From Verrucomicrobiota bacterium (GTDB taxonomy: Bacteria; Verrucomicrobiota; Verrucomicrobiia; Opitutales; Opitutaceae), in contig JAQGOP010000053.1 in assembly GCA_028293545.1 (NCBI GenBank), positions 62,001 to 126,000 on the forward strand: a DNA stretch of 64,000 nucleotides, in the 5' to 3' direction. Position 1 is the first letter of the stretch, and each line of letters starts with the position of its first letter. Below are positions 25,304 through 36,817 of this stretch, piece after piece. A program made the translations under genes and the position numbers. The notes below the pieces were generated by a model. It was not told the DNA's origin, did no database searches, and saw nothing but the letters and a program-made list of their open reading frames with translations.

Positions 25304-26203
25304 ATGACCCGCATCGCGATTATTGGTCCAGGGTCGATCGGCGGCGCCGTCGCACTGTGGCTCGAGCAGACCGGTCGGCATGACCTGACGCTTTGCGCGC
25401 GCCGGCCGCTCGCCAAACTTTCCATGGATTCGCCGGCGGGGCATCTTGAAGCGCGCCTGAAGGTGTGGACGCAGCCGGCGGAAGCCGAGCCGGTGGACTG
25501 GGTTTTGGTCGCGACGAAAGCGACCCAGGCTGCGGCCACTGCCTTGTGGTTTCCCCGCTTGGTGGGCCCGACCACGCGCGTTGCGATCCTGCAGAACGGG
25601 GTGGAGCACATCGAGCTGTTCTCGCCGTACCTTCCCATTGAACGCATCGTCCCGGTCATGGTGGCCCTCTCGTCGGAGCGTCCCGCCCCTGACCACATTC
25701 TCCAGCGTGGCCCAGGACGGATGGTCGTGCCCGACGACGCCAAGGGCCGCGACTTCGTGGCCTTGCTCCAAGACACCCCGATCGATGTGAAAACGTCATC
25801 CGACTTCAAAACCGTCGTATGGCGAAAGCTCTGTGGGAACGCCCCGGGCGTGATCAATGCCCTCCTCCTGCAGCCGACGGTGGTGATGCGGGGAGAGAAA
25901 ATCGGGGAGCTTGCGCGCGCGCTCGTCCGCGAATGCATCGCAGTCGGCCGGGCGGAGGGTGCCGCCCTGGATGACGACGTCGAGGGTGCGGTGGTCCAAG
26001 CCCTGCGGCAGGCCCCGCCGGATTCGATCAATTCCCTGCACGCCGACCGCGCGAACGGACGCCCGATGGAAATCGATGTGCGCAACGGGGTCATCGTGCG
26101 CCTGGGCCGGAAACACGGAATTCCCACCCCGTGCAATGCGATGGCGGTCGCGCTGCTCGAAGCGATGCAGGATGGGAGCGCGGGGCCAAGCCCAAGAGGG
26201 TAA
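25304..26203 (+). CDS. Ketopantoate reductase-like NAD(P)-dependent dehydrogenase (ApbA/PanE family)
   Basis: 299 residues. Rossmann motif at the start (IAIIGPGSIGGAVALWL), the catalytic lysine in VVWRKLCGNAPGVINALL, and the C-terminal PanE phrase INSLHADRANGRPMEIDV with the substrate-binding serine/glutamate region, then GIPTPCNAMAVALLEAM. PanE makes pantoate; paralogues of this family reduce other 2-oxo acids or act in oxalate and C4 metabolism, and this divergent copy need not be the biosynthetic one. ATG 25304 is supported by the Rossmann strand starting four residues later; the upstream open stretch is not family-like. Confidence 0.86.
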   Translation: MTRIAIIGPGSIGGAVALWLEQTGRHDLTLCARRPLAKLSMDSPAGHLEARLKVWTQPAEAEPVDWVLVATKATQAAATALWFPRLVGPTTRVAILQNGVEHIELFSPYLPIERIVPVMVALSSERPAPDHILQRGPGRMVVPDDAKGRDFVALLQDTPIDVKTSSDFKTVVWRKLCGNAPGVINALLLQPTVVMRGEKIGELARALVRECIAVGRAEGAALDDDVEGAVVQALRQAPPDSINSLHADRANGRPMEIDVRNGVIVRLGRKHGIPTPCNAMAVALLEAMQDGSAGPSPRG

Positions 26204-26302
26204 TCAACGGCCAAGGCGAGTTGGACAGAAAGGGAGTCCGGGATCAGCGAAGGAGATTTTCGCTCGCGCTCTGTCCGCGTACGTTGGTTGATCGGGCGCT
26301 TG

Positions 26303-27460
26303 ATGCCGAATCTGAGGACTCCTGACGGTTTTGTTGGCTGGATGAAAACTGCGACGCGGACGCTTCCGTCGTTTCGGCTCGCGCGATTGCTGCAGCGCGA
26401 CGCCAACAACCTGGATCTGATCAGGCTGGTGTGCTCATGCCTGGTAATTTTTGGCCATGCGTTCGTCCTGGTGCAGGATCCCGATTTTGAATTGTCCGAC
26501 TGGGATCCGTTCACGTGGCTGGGATATCCCGGGGTATATTCCGCATCCGTCGCCGTGAAAATTTTCTTTTTCATCAGCGGCGTACTGGTGACCAACAGCC
26601 TTTTGACCAAGCGGTCGGTGACTGGATTTTTGCTGGGTCGTTTCTGGCGGATTTGGCCCGCGCTGCTGGTCACGCTCGCCTTGACCGCATTTGTCGTCGG
26701 TCCGCTTTTCACGCAGCTCACGCTGACGGATTATTTCACGAACCCGTGGACCTATCATTACGTGTGGGGAAACCTCTGTTTGTTGGCGTGGAACAATCTT
26801 CCGGGAGTCTTCCAATCCAATCCGACGGGCGAGGCCGTAAATGGTTCATTGTGGACCCTCGCATTCGAGGTCGGAGCCTACCTCATCACCCTGATTCTCT
26901 GGCTGGTGGGAGCCTTCCGGCAACGTTGGGTGTCGGGGTTGCTCCTGGTTTTGATCACAATTGATCCATTGCGGGGTCAGTCGGGAATACTGCCGTGGAT
27001 CGATTCGAATCCGCAGGTGATCTGGCTGCCCTTTTGTTTTGGCTTCGGTGCGTTCCTGGCGGTCATGGCCGATCGGGTTGTTTTGCACCCCGGGATGCTC
27101 GCTGCGATTTTGCTGCTGTTCTACCCGCTCCGTCACAGCGCCTTTGGCCAGCTGTTGGGGCTGGTTTTCCTCCTGGGTACTGTCCTTTACGTATCCGGAT
27201 TGACTCTGCTCCGGAAACTGCGACTGCGGGCCGATCTTTCATACGGCGCCTACATTAGTGCGTACCCCATCCAGCAGATGCTGGTCGCGAAGTTTCCGCA
27301 TTGGTCGCTGCCGGTTCATTTTGTTGCGACCCTGGCCGGCGCATTGATTTTCGGATATTTTTCGTGGCATCTGATCGAGCGTCCAGCGCTGCGCGCCCGC
27401 CAGCGTTGGGCGGATGGCTCCCAGCCGACGGAGGTCAATTGCCCAATCCACACCTTGTGA
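26303..27460 (+). CDS. Membrane acyltransferase (acyltransferase 3/OafA-like)
   Basis: About 385 residues with roughly ten hydrophobic segments. The acyltransferase_3 signature starts at NNLDLIRLVCSCLVIFGHAF (catalytic His) and continues with FFFISGVLVTNSLL, SVTGFLLGRFWRIWPALLVT and NGSLWTLAFEVGAYL. Members acylate extracellular glycans or lipids. The start is uncertain: ATG 26303, ATG 26342 or TTG 26288; 26342 leaves the conserved core intact. Its stop overlaps the GTG of the next gene (GTGA), so the pair is translationally coupled and may work together at the envelope. Confidence 0.85.
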   Translation: MPNLRTPDGFVGWMKTATRTLPSFRLARLLQRDANNLDLIRLVCSCLVIFGHAFVLVQDPDFELSDWDPFTWLGYPGVYSASVAVKIFFFISGVLVTNSLLTKRSVTGFLLGRFWRIWPALLVTLALTAFVVGPLFTQLTLTDYFTNPWTYHYVWGNLCLLAWNNLPGVFQSNPTGEAVNGSLWTLAFEVGAYLITLILWLVGAFRQRWVSGLLLVLITIDPLRGQSGILPWIDSNPQVIWLPFCFGFGAFLAVMADRVVLHPGMLAAILLLFYPLRHSAFGQLLGLVFLLGTVLYVSGLTLLRKLRLRADLSYGAYISAYPIQQMLVAKFPHWSLPVHFVATLAGALIFGYFSWHLIERPALRARQRWADGSQPTEVNCPIHTL

Positions 27461-28482
27461 AGCAATCCACGTTTTCAGATCGCGAATTGGGAGCTTGGTC
27501 GCGACTATCATTCGCGGCGGTATTGGTGGGAGTGCTAATACTTTTCCATTATGCCGGACGATGGGAGAGCGAGGGAACCTCGGCTTTTTTGAAGAGTGAA
27601 GAGCGAAGCCTGACGACAGCGTGGCTGACGCGCATGAATGTGATTAAGCCCGCATCGGTTTCATTTACCGAATGGACATTCAAGGATTTGCCAGAGCGGC
27701 GCGTCCTGATGGTCCACCCACCGGCCCGGTTGGAGTGGACTTTGACCGAGGCTGACCGCGCGGTGCTGTTGGGTTTTGGGTTCGATCCCGCTGTATATGG
27801 CAAGCCTACGAACGGCGCTGACTTCATTCTCGAGCTGGTCAGTCAAAAATTCACCCATCCCGTGTTCCGGAGGCGACTCGATCCCGTGCGAGAAGCCGGG
27901 GATCGGGGCGAAAAACTTCAACTGGTGCAACTGCCTCCTTTTGAAGCTGGCTCGCGGTTGGTCTTTCGCACGGAAGGGGGCCAGTTCAATGACACGGCGT
28001 GGGACTGGATTTATCTTTCGCAGCTGAAACTCCGGCAGGGTTTTTCATTACAACAAAAACAATATCCCCGGTTCAATCGGTACCCGCAGCGGGTGTCGGG
28101 TGAAAATTTTTCAATTTTCGAAGGGCAATCGGGTCCGTTCCTCTTTGCCCCCGCTTCATCGGTCATGGAATTTCGACTGCGGGGAGACGAACGGCAGGTT
28201 GAGCTGGACTATGGTTTCCTGCCGAACGCGTACAGCGAGGGAGGGCATACCGACGGCGCGATTTTCCGCGTTGAATTGCAATCACCCGATGGCGGCTTGC
28301 GAAACCTTTTTGAGCACTATCCCAAACCCAGTGAGCAGCCGGGCGATCGCGGCTTGCTCACGGCTCGGATCCTCCTGCCGGTCCATGCCGCCGGTGACCG
28401 GCTGATCCTGAGTATCTTGCCGGGAGAACACGGTGACGCCAGTTGGGATCACACATTTCTCAAGCGAGTTGAATTCAAGTAA
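27457..28482 (+). CDS. Membrane-anchored protein with two tandem beta-rich domains
   Basis: 341 residues starting at a GTG that overlaps the acyltransferase stop. One transmembrane segment (LSFAAVLVGVLILFHYAG, about 15-32) is followed by two similar extracytoplasmic domains. Domain 1 has NGADFILELV, REAGDRGEKLQLVQLPPF, GSRLVFRTEGG and DTAWDWIYLSQLKL; domain 2 has DGAIFRVELQS, EQPGDRGLLTARILLPV, GDRLILSILPG and DASWDHTFLKRVEF. The shared order indicates an internal duplication resembling galactose-binding/NPCBM-like folds. I infer recognition of a cell-surface glycan modified by the acyltransferase. No catalytic motif is visible. Confidence 0.72.
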   Translation: MKQSTFSDRELGAWSRLSFAAVLVGVLILFHYAGRWESEGTSAFLKSEERSLTTAWLTRMNVIKPASVSFTEWTFKDLPERRVLMVHPPARLEWTLTEADRAVLLGFGFDPAVYGKPTNGADFILELVSQKFTHPVFRRRLDPVREAGDRGEKLQLVQLPPFEAGSRLVFRTEGGQFNDTAWDWIYLSQLKLRQGFSLQQKQYPRFNRYPQRVSGENFSIFEGQSGPFLFAPASSVMEFRLRGDERQVELDYGFLPNAYSEGGHTDGAIFRVELQSPDGGLRNLFEHYPKPSEQPGDRGLLTARILLPVHAAGDRLILSILPGEHGDASWDHTFLKRVEFK

Positions 28483-28513
28483 CATAGCGCAGCGTTGAAG
28501 GAGTGCGGCGTCG

Positions 28514-28532
28514 GGCTTGAGCTGCTCAAGCC
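28514..28532. terminator. Hairpin between convergent genes
   Basis: GGCTTGAG and CTCAAGCC pair perfectly around a 3-base loop. It lies 30 bases after the stop of the duplicated-domain gene and about 140 before the katG stop. There is no T-run, so intrinsic termination is only possible, not shown. Confidence 0.35.
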
Positions 28533-28668
28533 GAAGTCGCGGGGATTCTTCGCTGTCGCTGCTTATGGAATTTGAATGCAGAGACGCGGCGGAGCCGAGG
28601 GCGGAGCGCGTTTGGGACAACGCGTTCCGCCCGAAGATCGTGACTGGCTGATTCGACCGAGCTGGCTT

Positions 28669-31271
<2,603 letters not shown>

Positions 31272-31970
31272 GTGACGTTCAGCAAAACGAATCTCTGGTA
31301 TCTCGGGGCCCATTTCATGGCAAATATCCAGGCTCGAGACCGGAACTCGGCTCGTCAGAACCTGGATTTGATCCTCGGCATCATTGAGCACGAAAGCAAT
31401 GGGCGGTTCGGATATTTCAAGCTCCGCACCCTGCAGGTTCTGACCAATGCGAACCGCGCGGCATTCAATGCCGGGGCTTCGACGGAACTGCTGAATACGC
31501 ACAGCCTGCAGATCGTATGGCAAATCGACGAAGTTCAATCGGCGGCGCAATTGCTCCAGATAGCGCATGGTGCCGTCGATAAAACGATCGGCCTCGTCCC
31601 GGTCGCAAACGAGTACCGGGATCGAATCGTGCAGGAGGCGATTGCCCATATTCGCGACCATTTCGCCGAGGACCTGACCCGGGATACGATCGTGCGGAGC
31701 CTGGGATGCAGCCCCACTCATTTCAGCCGGATATTTTCACAGGCCACCGGATACACTTTTCGCGATTTCCTGATCCAATGCCGTTTGGAAAAGGCCAAGG
31801 AGCTCCTGAGAAATTCGCACCTGCTCATCGGCGAAATCGCGCAGCAGGTCGGTTATGACGATCCATTTCAGTTCTCGAAACTTTTCCGGATCCGCCTCGG
31901 CATGAGTCCTCGCCAGTTTCGCGAAGCGCGCCTTTCCCCGGTTGATGTGATCAAGCCGAACGAGGAATGA
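31272..31970 (+). CDS. AraC family transcriptional regulator
   Basis: 232 residues. The C-terminal 100 residues are a complete AraC double HTH: IRDHFAEDLTRDTIVRSLGC, SPTHFSRIFSQATGYTF, LLIGEIAQQVGYDDPFQFSK and LFRIRLGMSPRQFREAR. The N-terminal half (RQNLDLILGIIEHESNGRF to AAFNAGASTELL) resembles the linker module of regulators that normally carry a PocR sensor ahead of it, yet no such sensor is encoded upstream in frame (a TGA lies at 31239). It is therefore either a short form or truncated. Start GTG 31272 or ATG 31317. It overlaps the convergent P450 gene end by 20 bases. Confidence 0.82.
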   Translation: MTFSKTNLWYLGAHFMANIQARDRNSARQNLDLILGIIEHESNGRFGYFKLRTLQVLTNANRAAFNAGASTELLNTHSLQIVWQIDEVQSAAQLLQIAHGAVDKTIGLVPVANEYRDRIVQEAIAHIRDHFAEDLTRDTIVRSLGCSPTHFSRIFSQATGYTFRDFLIQCRLEKAKELLRNSHLLIGEIAQQVGYDDPFQFSKLFRIRLGMSPRQFREARLSPVDVIKPNEE

Positions 31971-33195
31971 CGCGGGCGCGCAGGTGGCAAAGGCCGCGCA
32001 AGAGGCCGTTCTTCCACACCGGATTGTCTTCCAGAATTTCAATTTGATACGGACCGGTGAGAAGTTCCTCGAGTGCGACCTGCACTTCGAGTCGGGCGAG
32101 GGCTGCACCCAGGCAGAAGTGGGCGCCGTGACCGAATGCAACGTGGCGCACGGGATTACGCTTCACGTCGAGCCGGTCAGGATCCGGATTTGCCGCGGGG
32201 TCGCGGTTGGCCGAACCCAGGAACTGAAGGACGATTTGGCCTTTGCGCAGCGACTGTCCGCGTAGCTCGCAGTCTTCCGTGACCACGCGCCGATTGCGCT
32301 GAAATGGGGAATCGAAACGCAGCAATTCTTCCACGGCGTTGCGGATCAAGGGTGGGTTGGCGCGAAGAATTTCACGCTCGGCCGGGTTCTGGTGCAGGCG
32401 CAGCAGACTCGTTCCGAGGAGATTGGTGGTGGTTTCGTGGCCTCCAATCAGGATGGTGGTGAGCGTCGATATCATCTCGTCATCGGTAAGCTTGTCCCCG
32501 GCCTCGCGGGCTTGGACGAGCGCTGTCACCAAATCGTCCTTCGGGTGAGCTTTCCGCTCGTCCGTCAAACTGTGAAACCGATTGCGCAGCCGCACCAGGG
32601 CGTCGTTGGACGCGAGCAAAACCTCCTGGGAGGGTCGCGGCGTCGCCATGAACTCGACGGTTTTGCTCGACCAAAGCTTGAAATCGTCCCGCTCCGCCTC
32701 GGGCACGCCCATCATCTCGGTGATGACGGTGATGGGCAGCGGATAGGCCAGATCCCGCACCACGTCCATTTCGCCATTTCTCAGCGCGACTTTTGCGAGG
32801 ATGCCGCGAACAATTTCACGGATTCGATCTTGAAGGCGCCGGATCGCCGAGGGGGTGAATCCCTGCTGCACCAGCCGGCGCAATCGCGAGTGATCGCCGC
32901 CATCCACGTTGATGAGCCCCGTGTTGTAATGAGAAATCAGCGGCCGAATTCTATCCTGGAATGAAACCGGGAGTTCCGACTCGAAGACAGCGGTCAGCCG
33001 GCGGACGCTGGAAAAGCGCTCCGGAGTATTGAGGGTTGCGACAACATCATCGTGCCGCGTGAGCAACCAGCAACCCCATGATTGCGACCAGCAAACCGGG
33101 GCGGTTTCCCGCAATTCAGCGTAAAGCGCGTAGGGATTGCGCATGAACTCCTCGCTCTGCAGCCGGGCATCGACGGGAAATTCAGCGGGTTTCAT
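31951..33195 (-). CDS. Cytochrome P450 (class I bacterial type)
   Basis: 414 residues. Haem-ligand Cys361 in FGHGAHFCLGAALAR, the ExxR helix as EELLR, the oxygen-activating I-helix motif LIGGHETTTN (Ala/Gly-Gly-x-(D/E)-T-T form), and the N-terminal phrase NPYALYAELRETAPV common in soluble CYPs. It would monooxygenate a small substrate with electrons from a ferredoxin system; no ferredoxin or reductase gene is adjacent. It is the last gene of the minus-strand run hyuA-hyuB-oxidase-racemase, about 50 bases after the racemase, so it may act on the same substrate. ATG 33195 is used; upstream residues to 33312 are not P450-like. Confidence 0.92.
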   Translation of the reverse strand: MKPAEFPVDARLQSEEFMRNPYALYAELRETAPVCWSQSWGCWLLTRHDDVVATLNTPERFSSVRRLTAVFESELPVSFQDRIRPLISHYNTGLINVDGGDHSRLRRLVQQGFTPSAIRRLQDRIREIVRGILAKVALRNGEMDVVRDLAYPLPITVITEMMGVPEAERDDFKLWSSKTVEFMATPRPSQEVLLASNDALVRLRNRFHSLTDERKAHPKDDLVTALVQAREAGDKLTDDEMISTLTTILIGGHETTTNLLGTSLLRLHQNPAEREILRANPPLIRNAVEELLRFDSPFQRNRRVVTEDCELRGQSLRKGQIVLQFLGSANRDPAANPDPDRLDVKRNPVRHVAFGHGAHFCLGAALARLEVQVALEELLTGPYQIEILEDNPVWKNGLLRGLCHLRARVIPRSA

Positions 33196-33244
33196 GAGGG
33201 GATGGGTGATGTTCCTGCGGGATAAGGGGTGATCGAGGACAGTG

Positions 33245-34003
33245 CTAGGCGCGCGGACGTCGGGCGCGCAGTTGAGCGACTTCCGCTGCCGGCGGTTTTT
33301 GCCAGGTGCCATAGCGGCTCAGCGTCGGGATTCCGGCCTTGCGCGCTTCCACGAGAAACTCCGTGGTTTTGAAACCCGTGAGCACCGGATCGATGATCGG
33401 CACCCCTTGGAGGTCGCCGCGACCGGCCACCGTGAGGGGGCAACTCTGGAGCGTGCAGCCCATGAGAATGGCTTCCGCGCCGTCCTCCTCGATGCACTTG
33501 CGCGCAACGTCGAGCGTGCGCTGGACCAGAATAGAGGGATCCGTCCGTTCGGCGTAGGACTCGCGGGCGGACAGGTTGATGTGACGGACGGACGCCAGTT
33601 TCGAATCGGTGCCGTAGAGCTGGGCGAGTTCGCGATAGCAGTGGACGGTCTTTGGTTCGGTCGCGATGACCGAGTATCGCTGCGAGATTTGATTCACGTA
33701 GTGCGCGCTCGATTCGAATGCTCCGGTCACGACAATGTCGGCCACTTCGCGTGCTTCGCCCAGGCCGGGATCATAGCAGCAGCAGATGAAGACTGCGTCG
33801 AAACCCTGGTCCTGCGCGCGCAGCACGCGTTCGACGACAGCCGAGGCGCACTGAAGCCGATAGTAGATGTAGGTGACGTAGTTGAGCGGAAAGACATCCG
33901 CGATGTTCTCGAATACGAGTTCGGTGTCCGGACGTGCGACGCGGCGGCAGTGTTCGGCTTCGAGCGTGACACCGGCGAATGGATTGAGGACGAGGATTTT
34001 CAT
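33245..34003 (-). CDS. Asp/Glu/hydantoin racemase family protein
   Basis: 252 residues. Both catalytic cysteines of the family are present: CCC at 74-76 in FICCCYDPGL and Cys183 in AILMGCTLQSC. The start is MKILVLNPFAG. Relatives racemise hydantoins or aspartate/glutamate, or cleave maleate. Its ATG overlaps the stop of the sarcosine-oxidase-like gene by four bases (ATGA), and it lies with hyuA/hyuB genes, so hydantoin racemisation is the simplest assignment. An in-frame upstream extension to 34135 lies inside the oxidase gene and was rejected. Confidence 0.86.
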   Translation of the reverse strand: MKILVLNPFAGVTLEAEHCRRVARPDTELVFENIADVFPLNYVTYIYYRLQCASAVVERVLRAQDQGFDAVFICCCYDPGLGEAREVADIVVTGAFESSAHYVNQISQRYSVIATEPKTVHCYRELAQLYGTDSKLASVRHINLSARESYAERTDPSILVQRTLDVARKCIEEDGAEAILMGCTLQSCPLTVAGRGDLQGVPIIDPVLTGFKTTEFLVEARKAGIPTLSRYGTWQKPPAAEVAQLRARRPRA

Positions 34004-35139
34004 GAGAGTGCGGGGAAGCGGTTGAGTCGGAAAAGGGAAATATCCTGCGCGGGCGTACGCCCCTGGATCAGGTGGGAAAGGACTTCGCCGATCACGGGAG
34101 TGAACTTGAACCCGTGCCCCGAGCACGGTGAGCACAGGATGACCCGCGGCGTTTCAGGATGATGATCGATGATGAAATTCTGGTCGTTCGTGAACGTCTG
34201 CAGGCACGCCTGATGCGCCACCGCGCGCCCGGCGAGCGATCCAAAGGTGTTGCGCATGAACTGGGAAAGATTCTGCAGATCGGACGGCAACAGCTTGTCG
34301 TGCTGCTCGTCCGCGGAATCGAGGGGCGTGCCTCCACTGGTTTCGGCGGTTTTGACCGTGCGGCCATCGAGCGTGGGAAACCCGTAGAAATCCCCGCCGC
34401 GATTTTTCAGGATGAAGACCGGGCAAACCTCGGGACGGAAGAGGCTGATATCGGCCATCTCGAACCAAACCTGGACCTTGCGTTTCAGCGTCATGCTGGC
34501 GCCCAGCTTTCGCAGTTCAGGGATGATCCACGCGCCGGTGGTGAGGACGAGTTTCGCCGCGCGCAATCGACGCTTGTCCGTGCGCACCTCGACGCCATTG
34601 GCATCGGCCTGCCAGGAGATCATTCGCTCATCGGGCAGGAGCGTGGCGCCTTCCTCCAAGGCCGATGCCGTATGGGCCTTCACGAAGGCTTCCGGATTGC
34701 CGAAGCCTCCCGCCGGGTCGAAATATACGATGGAATCGTCAGGCAGATTGAAATGCGGATAACGCACCCGCGCTTCATCGACCGTCCAGCACGCATGTGG
34801 CAAGTCGTGCGTGGCGAAGCATTTTTCCATCCCGCGATGAAATTCACTGCCGATGACGCCCGCCGTGATCAGCCCGACATTGTGGAAGAGAGTCACGTTG
34901 CGACGGCGCTCGAGTTCCGCCATCAGCTCGTAGCTCCGGTGCATCAGCGGCACATATGAAGGGTCGAGGAAATATGCCTTCCGGATGATCCGCGAATCGC
35001 CGTGGCTGCTCCCGCGGCTATGGCCGGGCTCAAATTGCTCGATTCCGCAAACCTTCAGGCCGTCCTGCGCGAGATGGAAGAGCGCGCTGCTGCCCATCCC
35101 GCCCACACCAGCCACGATTACGTCGTAGGTGTCAGTCAT
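34000..35139 (-). CDS. Sarcosine oxidase-like FAD-dependent oxidoreductase (MSOX/MTOX family)
   Basis: 379 residues. The FAD-binding dinucleotide fold opens the protein (YDVIVAGVGGMGSSALFHLA). The cysteine that carries covalent FAD in monomeric sarcosine oxidase is matched by Cys312 in QACLQTFTND, with the following NFIIDHHPETP and CSGHGFKFTPVIGEVL in the expected order. The enzyme oxidises an N-methyl group to formaldehyde plus H2O2, or a related secondary amine. It overlaps hyuB by 8 bases and the racemase gene by 4. The presence of katG 3 kb away could cope with the peroxide but is a separate gene. Confidence 0.9.
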   Translation of the reverse strand: MTDTYDVIVAGVGGMGSSALFHLAQDGLKVCGIEQFEPGHSRGSSHGDSRIIRKAYFLDPSYVPLMHRSYELMAELERRRNVTLFHNVGLITAGVIGSEFHRGMEKCFATHDLPHACWTVDEARVRYPHFNLPDDSIVYFDPAGGFGNPEAFVKAHTASALEEGATLLPDERMISWQADANGVEVRTDKRRLRAAKLVLTTGAWIIPELRKLGASMTLKRKVQVWFEMADISLFRPEVCPVFILKNRGGDFYGFPTLDGRTVKTAETSGGTPLDSADEQHDKLLPSDLQNLSQFMRNTFGSLAGRAVAHQACLQTFTNDQNFIIDHHPETPRVILCSPCSGHGFKFTPVIGEVLSHLIQGRTPAQDISLFRLNRFPALS

Positions 35140-36817
35140 CGTGATGGTCGTAGTGTTCGTGAACGAAGTCCGGCGAAACGTAACCATTCTCCTGGTCGAG
35201 CGCGATGGCCTCGCGCGCGCGTTCGCGTGGTGCGCCCCAACCGCCGCCGCCCGGGGTTTCGATGCGGATGCGATCGCCGCGGCGGAGGGTGACGACGGTC
35301 TTGGTCGGCAACTCCCGCTGGGTTCCGTCCGGCGAGATCAAATAAGTGTGGGCGCCGCGGGCATGGCCGCCGCCGTCAAGTCCCCAGGGCGTAAATCGGC
35401 GTCGATCGGAACTCAGGGTCATGGTGGCGAGTTCCCCCAGGAACAGAAATTCGCGCACCAGCCCGCAACCTCCGCGGAATTTTCCGGGGCCACCGCTGTC
35501 CGGGACCAGGCCATACCGCACCACCCTAAGCGGATAGCTTCGCTCCACGACTTCGATGGGAGTGTTCTGCGTATTGGTCAGATGGTTTTGCATCCCATCC
35601 GCGCCGTCGAGGTCGTGACACGCGCCAGTCCCACCGCCGTAGGTTTCGACAAAATTAAAATATCCTCCGGTCGCCGGATTGAGCCCGCCGATGTTGGTCA
35701 GGTTCATTTCGCTGCTGCACGCGGCGCAGACCCTGGTCGGCGCGCACTGGTAGAGCGCGCCCAGGATGACATCCACGACGCGTTGATCGGTGAGGATGTT
35801 GGCGTTTCCGATCGCGGCAGGGAAACGTGCCTGGAGCAGCGAGCCTTCCTCGGCGAGGACGGTGATGGGACGATGCGCTCCGGCGCAGCTCGGAAGGTCG
35901 GGGTCGACCACTGCCTTGATGGCGTAATACACGCACGCACGCGCGGCGGAGATCCGGGCGTTGAGCGGCCCGGCGACCTGGGGCGACGTGCCGGCGAAAT
36001 CGGCGACGAGCTTGCCGCCGCCCACGGTGAGTTTTACCCGGATTCGGACCGGCGGCCCGCCCGCGCCATCGTCGTCGAGGAAATCCTCGAAACTGTACGA
36101 TCCCGGTTTCAGCTGCGCCAGCCCGGCGCGCATGCTGGATTCGGCATGGTCAAGAATCGCGGCGAGATCCCGGGCGATTTCCTGGGCCGTCGCGACCTTG
36201 TAACATTCGAGCACGCGCTTCGTTGCGGTGGTCGCGGCCGCCCATTGCGCCATGAGGTCGCCCTTGAGTTCCCGCTGCGTGCGAACGTTCTGGCGGATGA
36301 GGTCATAGATGGCCTCGTTCATGACCCCGCGCGAAAACAGTTTGATCGGCGGAATCTGGAGTCCTTCCTGGTAAATTTCCGTCACGCCGAACGGCATGCT
36401 GCCGGGAGCGTAGCCACCCATGTCGACGTGGTGCGAGGTGGTCACGATCAACAGGACCGGCTTTCCTTCGTGGAAAACGGCCGACACCATGGACACGTCG
36501 GGCAGGTGCCCGGGTCCGTCGGGGTAGGGCAGGTTCGTGATGACTGCGTCGCCCTCCTCAAAGTGGGCGAGCGGAACCTTCGCGAGCACGGAGCGGATCA
36601 CCCCGGGCATGATGCCGAGGTGCAGGGGAGTGCCGACCTCCGCCTGCGCGATAATCTCGCCGTTGGGCAGCGCGAGCGCGGTGGAACAGTCGAAACGATC
36701 GCGGATGTTCGGCGAATAACTCGCTCGAATCATGGCGGCGCAGACTTCCTCGGCGATGCCCCGCCAGCGGTTGCGGAGAATCTCGAGTTGGATGGGATTG
36801 ACGGCGGAAAGGCTCAT
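35132..36817 (-). CDS. Hydantoinase/oxoprolinase subunit B (HyuB family)
   Basis: 561 residues. Opens with NPIQLEILRNRWRGIAEEVC and shows SPNIRDRFDCSTAL, NGEIIAQAEVGTPLHLG and HHVDMGGYAPGSMPFGVTEI, the metal-binding and substrate loop of HyuB/N-methylhydantoinase beta subunits. It forms the ring-opening enzyme with HyuA, whose stop codon overlaps this ATG (ATGA). Family members hydrolyse 5-oxoproline, N-methylhydantoin or hydantoins with ATP, or carboxylate ketones; the neighbouring sarcosine-oxidase-like gene favours an N-methylated hydantoin. Cytoplasmic. Confidence 0.9.
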   Translation of the reverse strand: MSLSAVNPIQLEILRNRWRGIAEEVCAAMIRASYSPNIRDRFDCSTALALPNGEIIAQAEVGTPLHLGIMPGVIRSVLAKVPLAHFEEGDAVITNLPYPDGPGHLPDVSMVSAVFHEGKPVLLIVTTSHHVDMGGYAPGSMPFGVTEIYQEGLQIPPIKLFSRGVMNEAIYDLIRQNVRTQRELKGDLMAQWAAATTATKRVLECYKVATAQEIARDLAAILDHAESSMRAGLAQLKPGSYSFEDFLDDDGAGGPPVRIRVKLTVGGGKLVADFAGTSPQVAGPLNARISAARACVYYAIKAVVDPDLPSCAGAHRPITVLAEEGSLLQARFPAAIGNANILTDQRVVDVILGALYQCAPTRVCAACSSEMNLTNIGGLNPATGGYFNFVETYGGGTGACHDLDGADGMQNHLTNTQNTPIEVVERSYPLRVVRYGLVPDSGGPGKFRGGCGLVREFLFLGELATMTLSSDRRRFTPWGLDGGGHARGAHTYLISPDGTQRELPTKTVVTLRRGDRIRIETPGGGGWGAPRERAREAIALDQENGYVSPDFVHEHYDHHDD

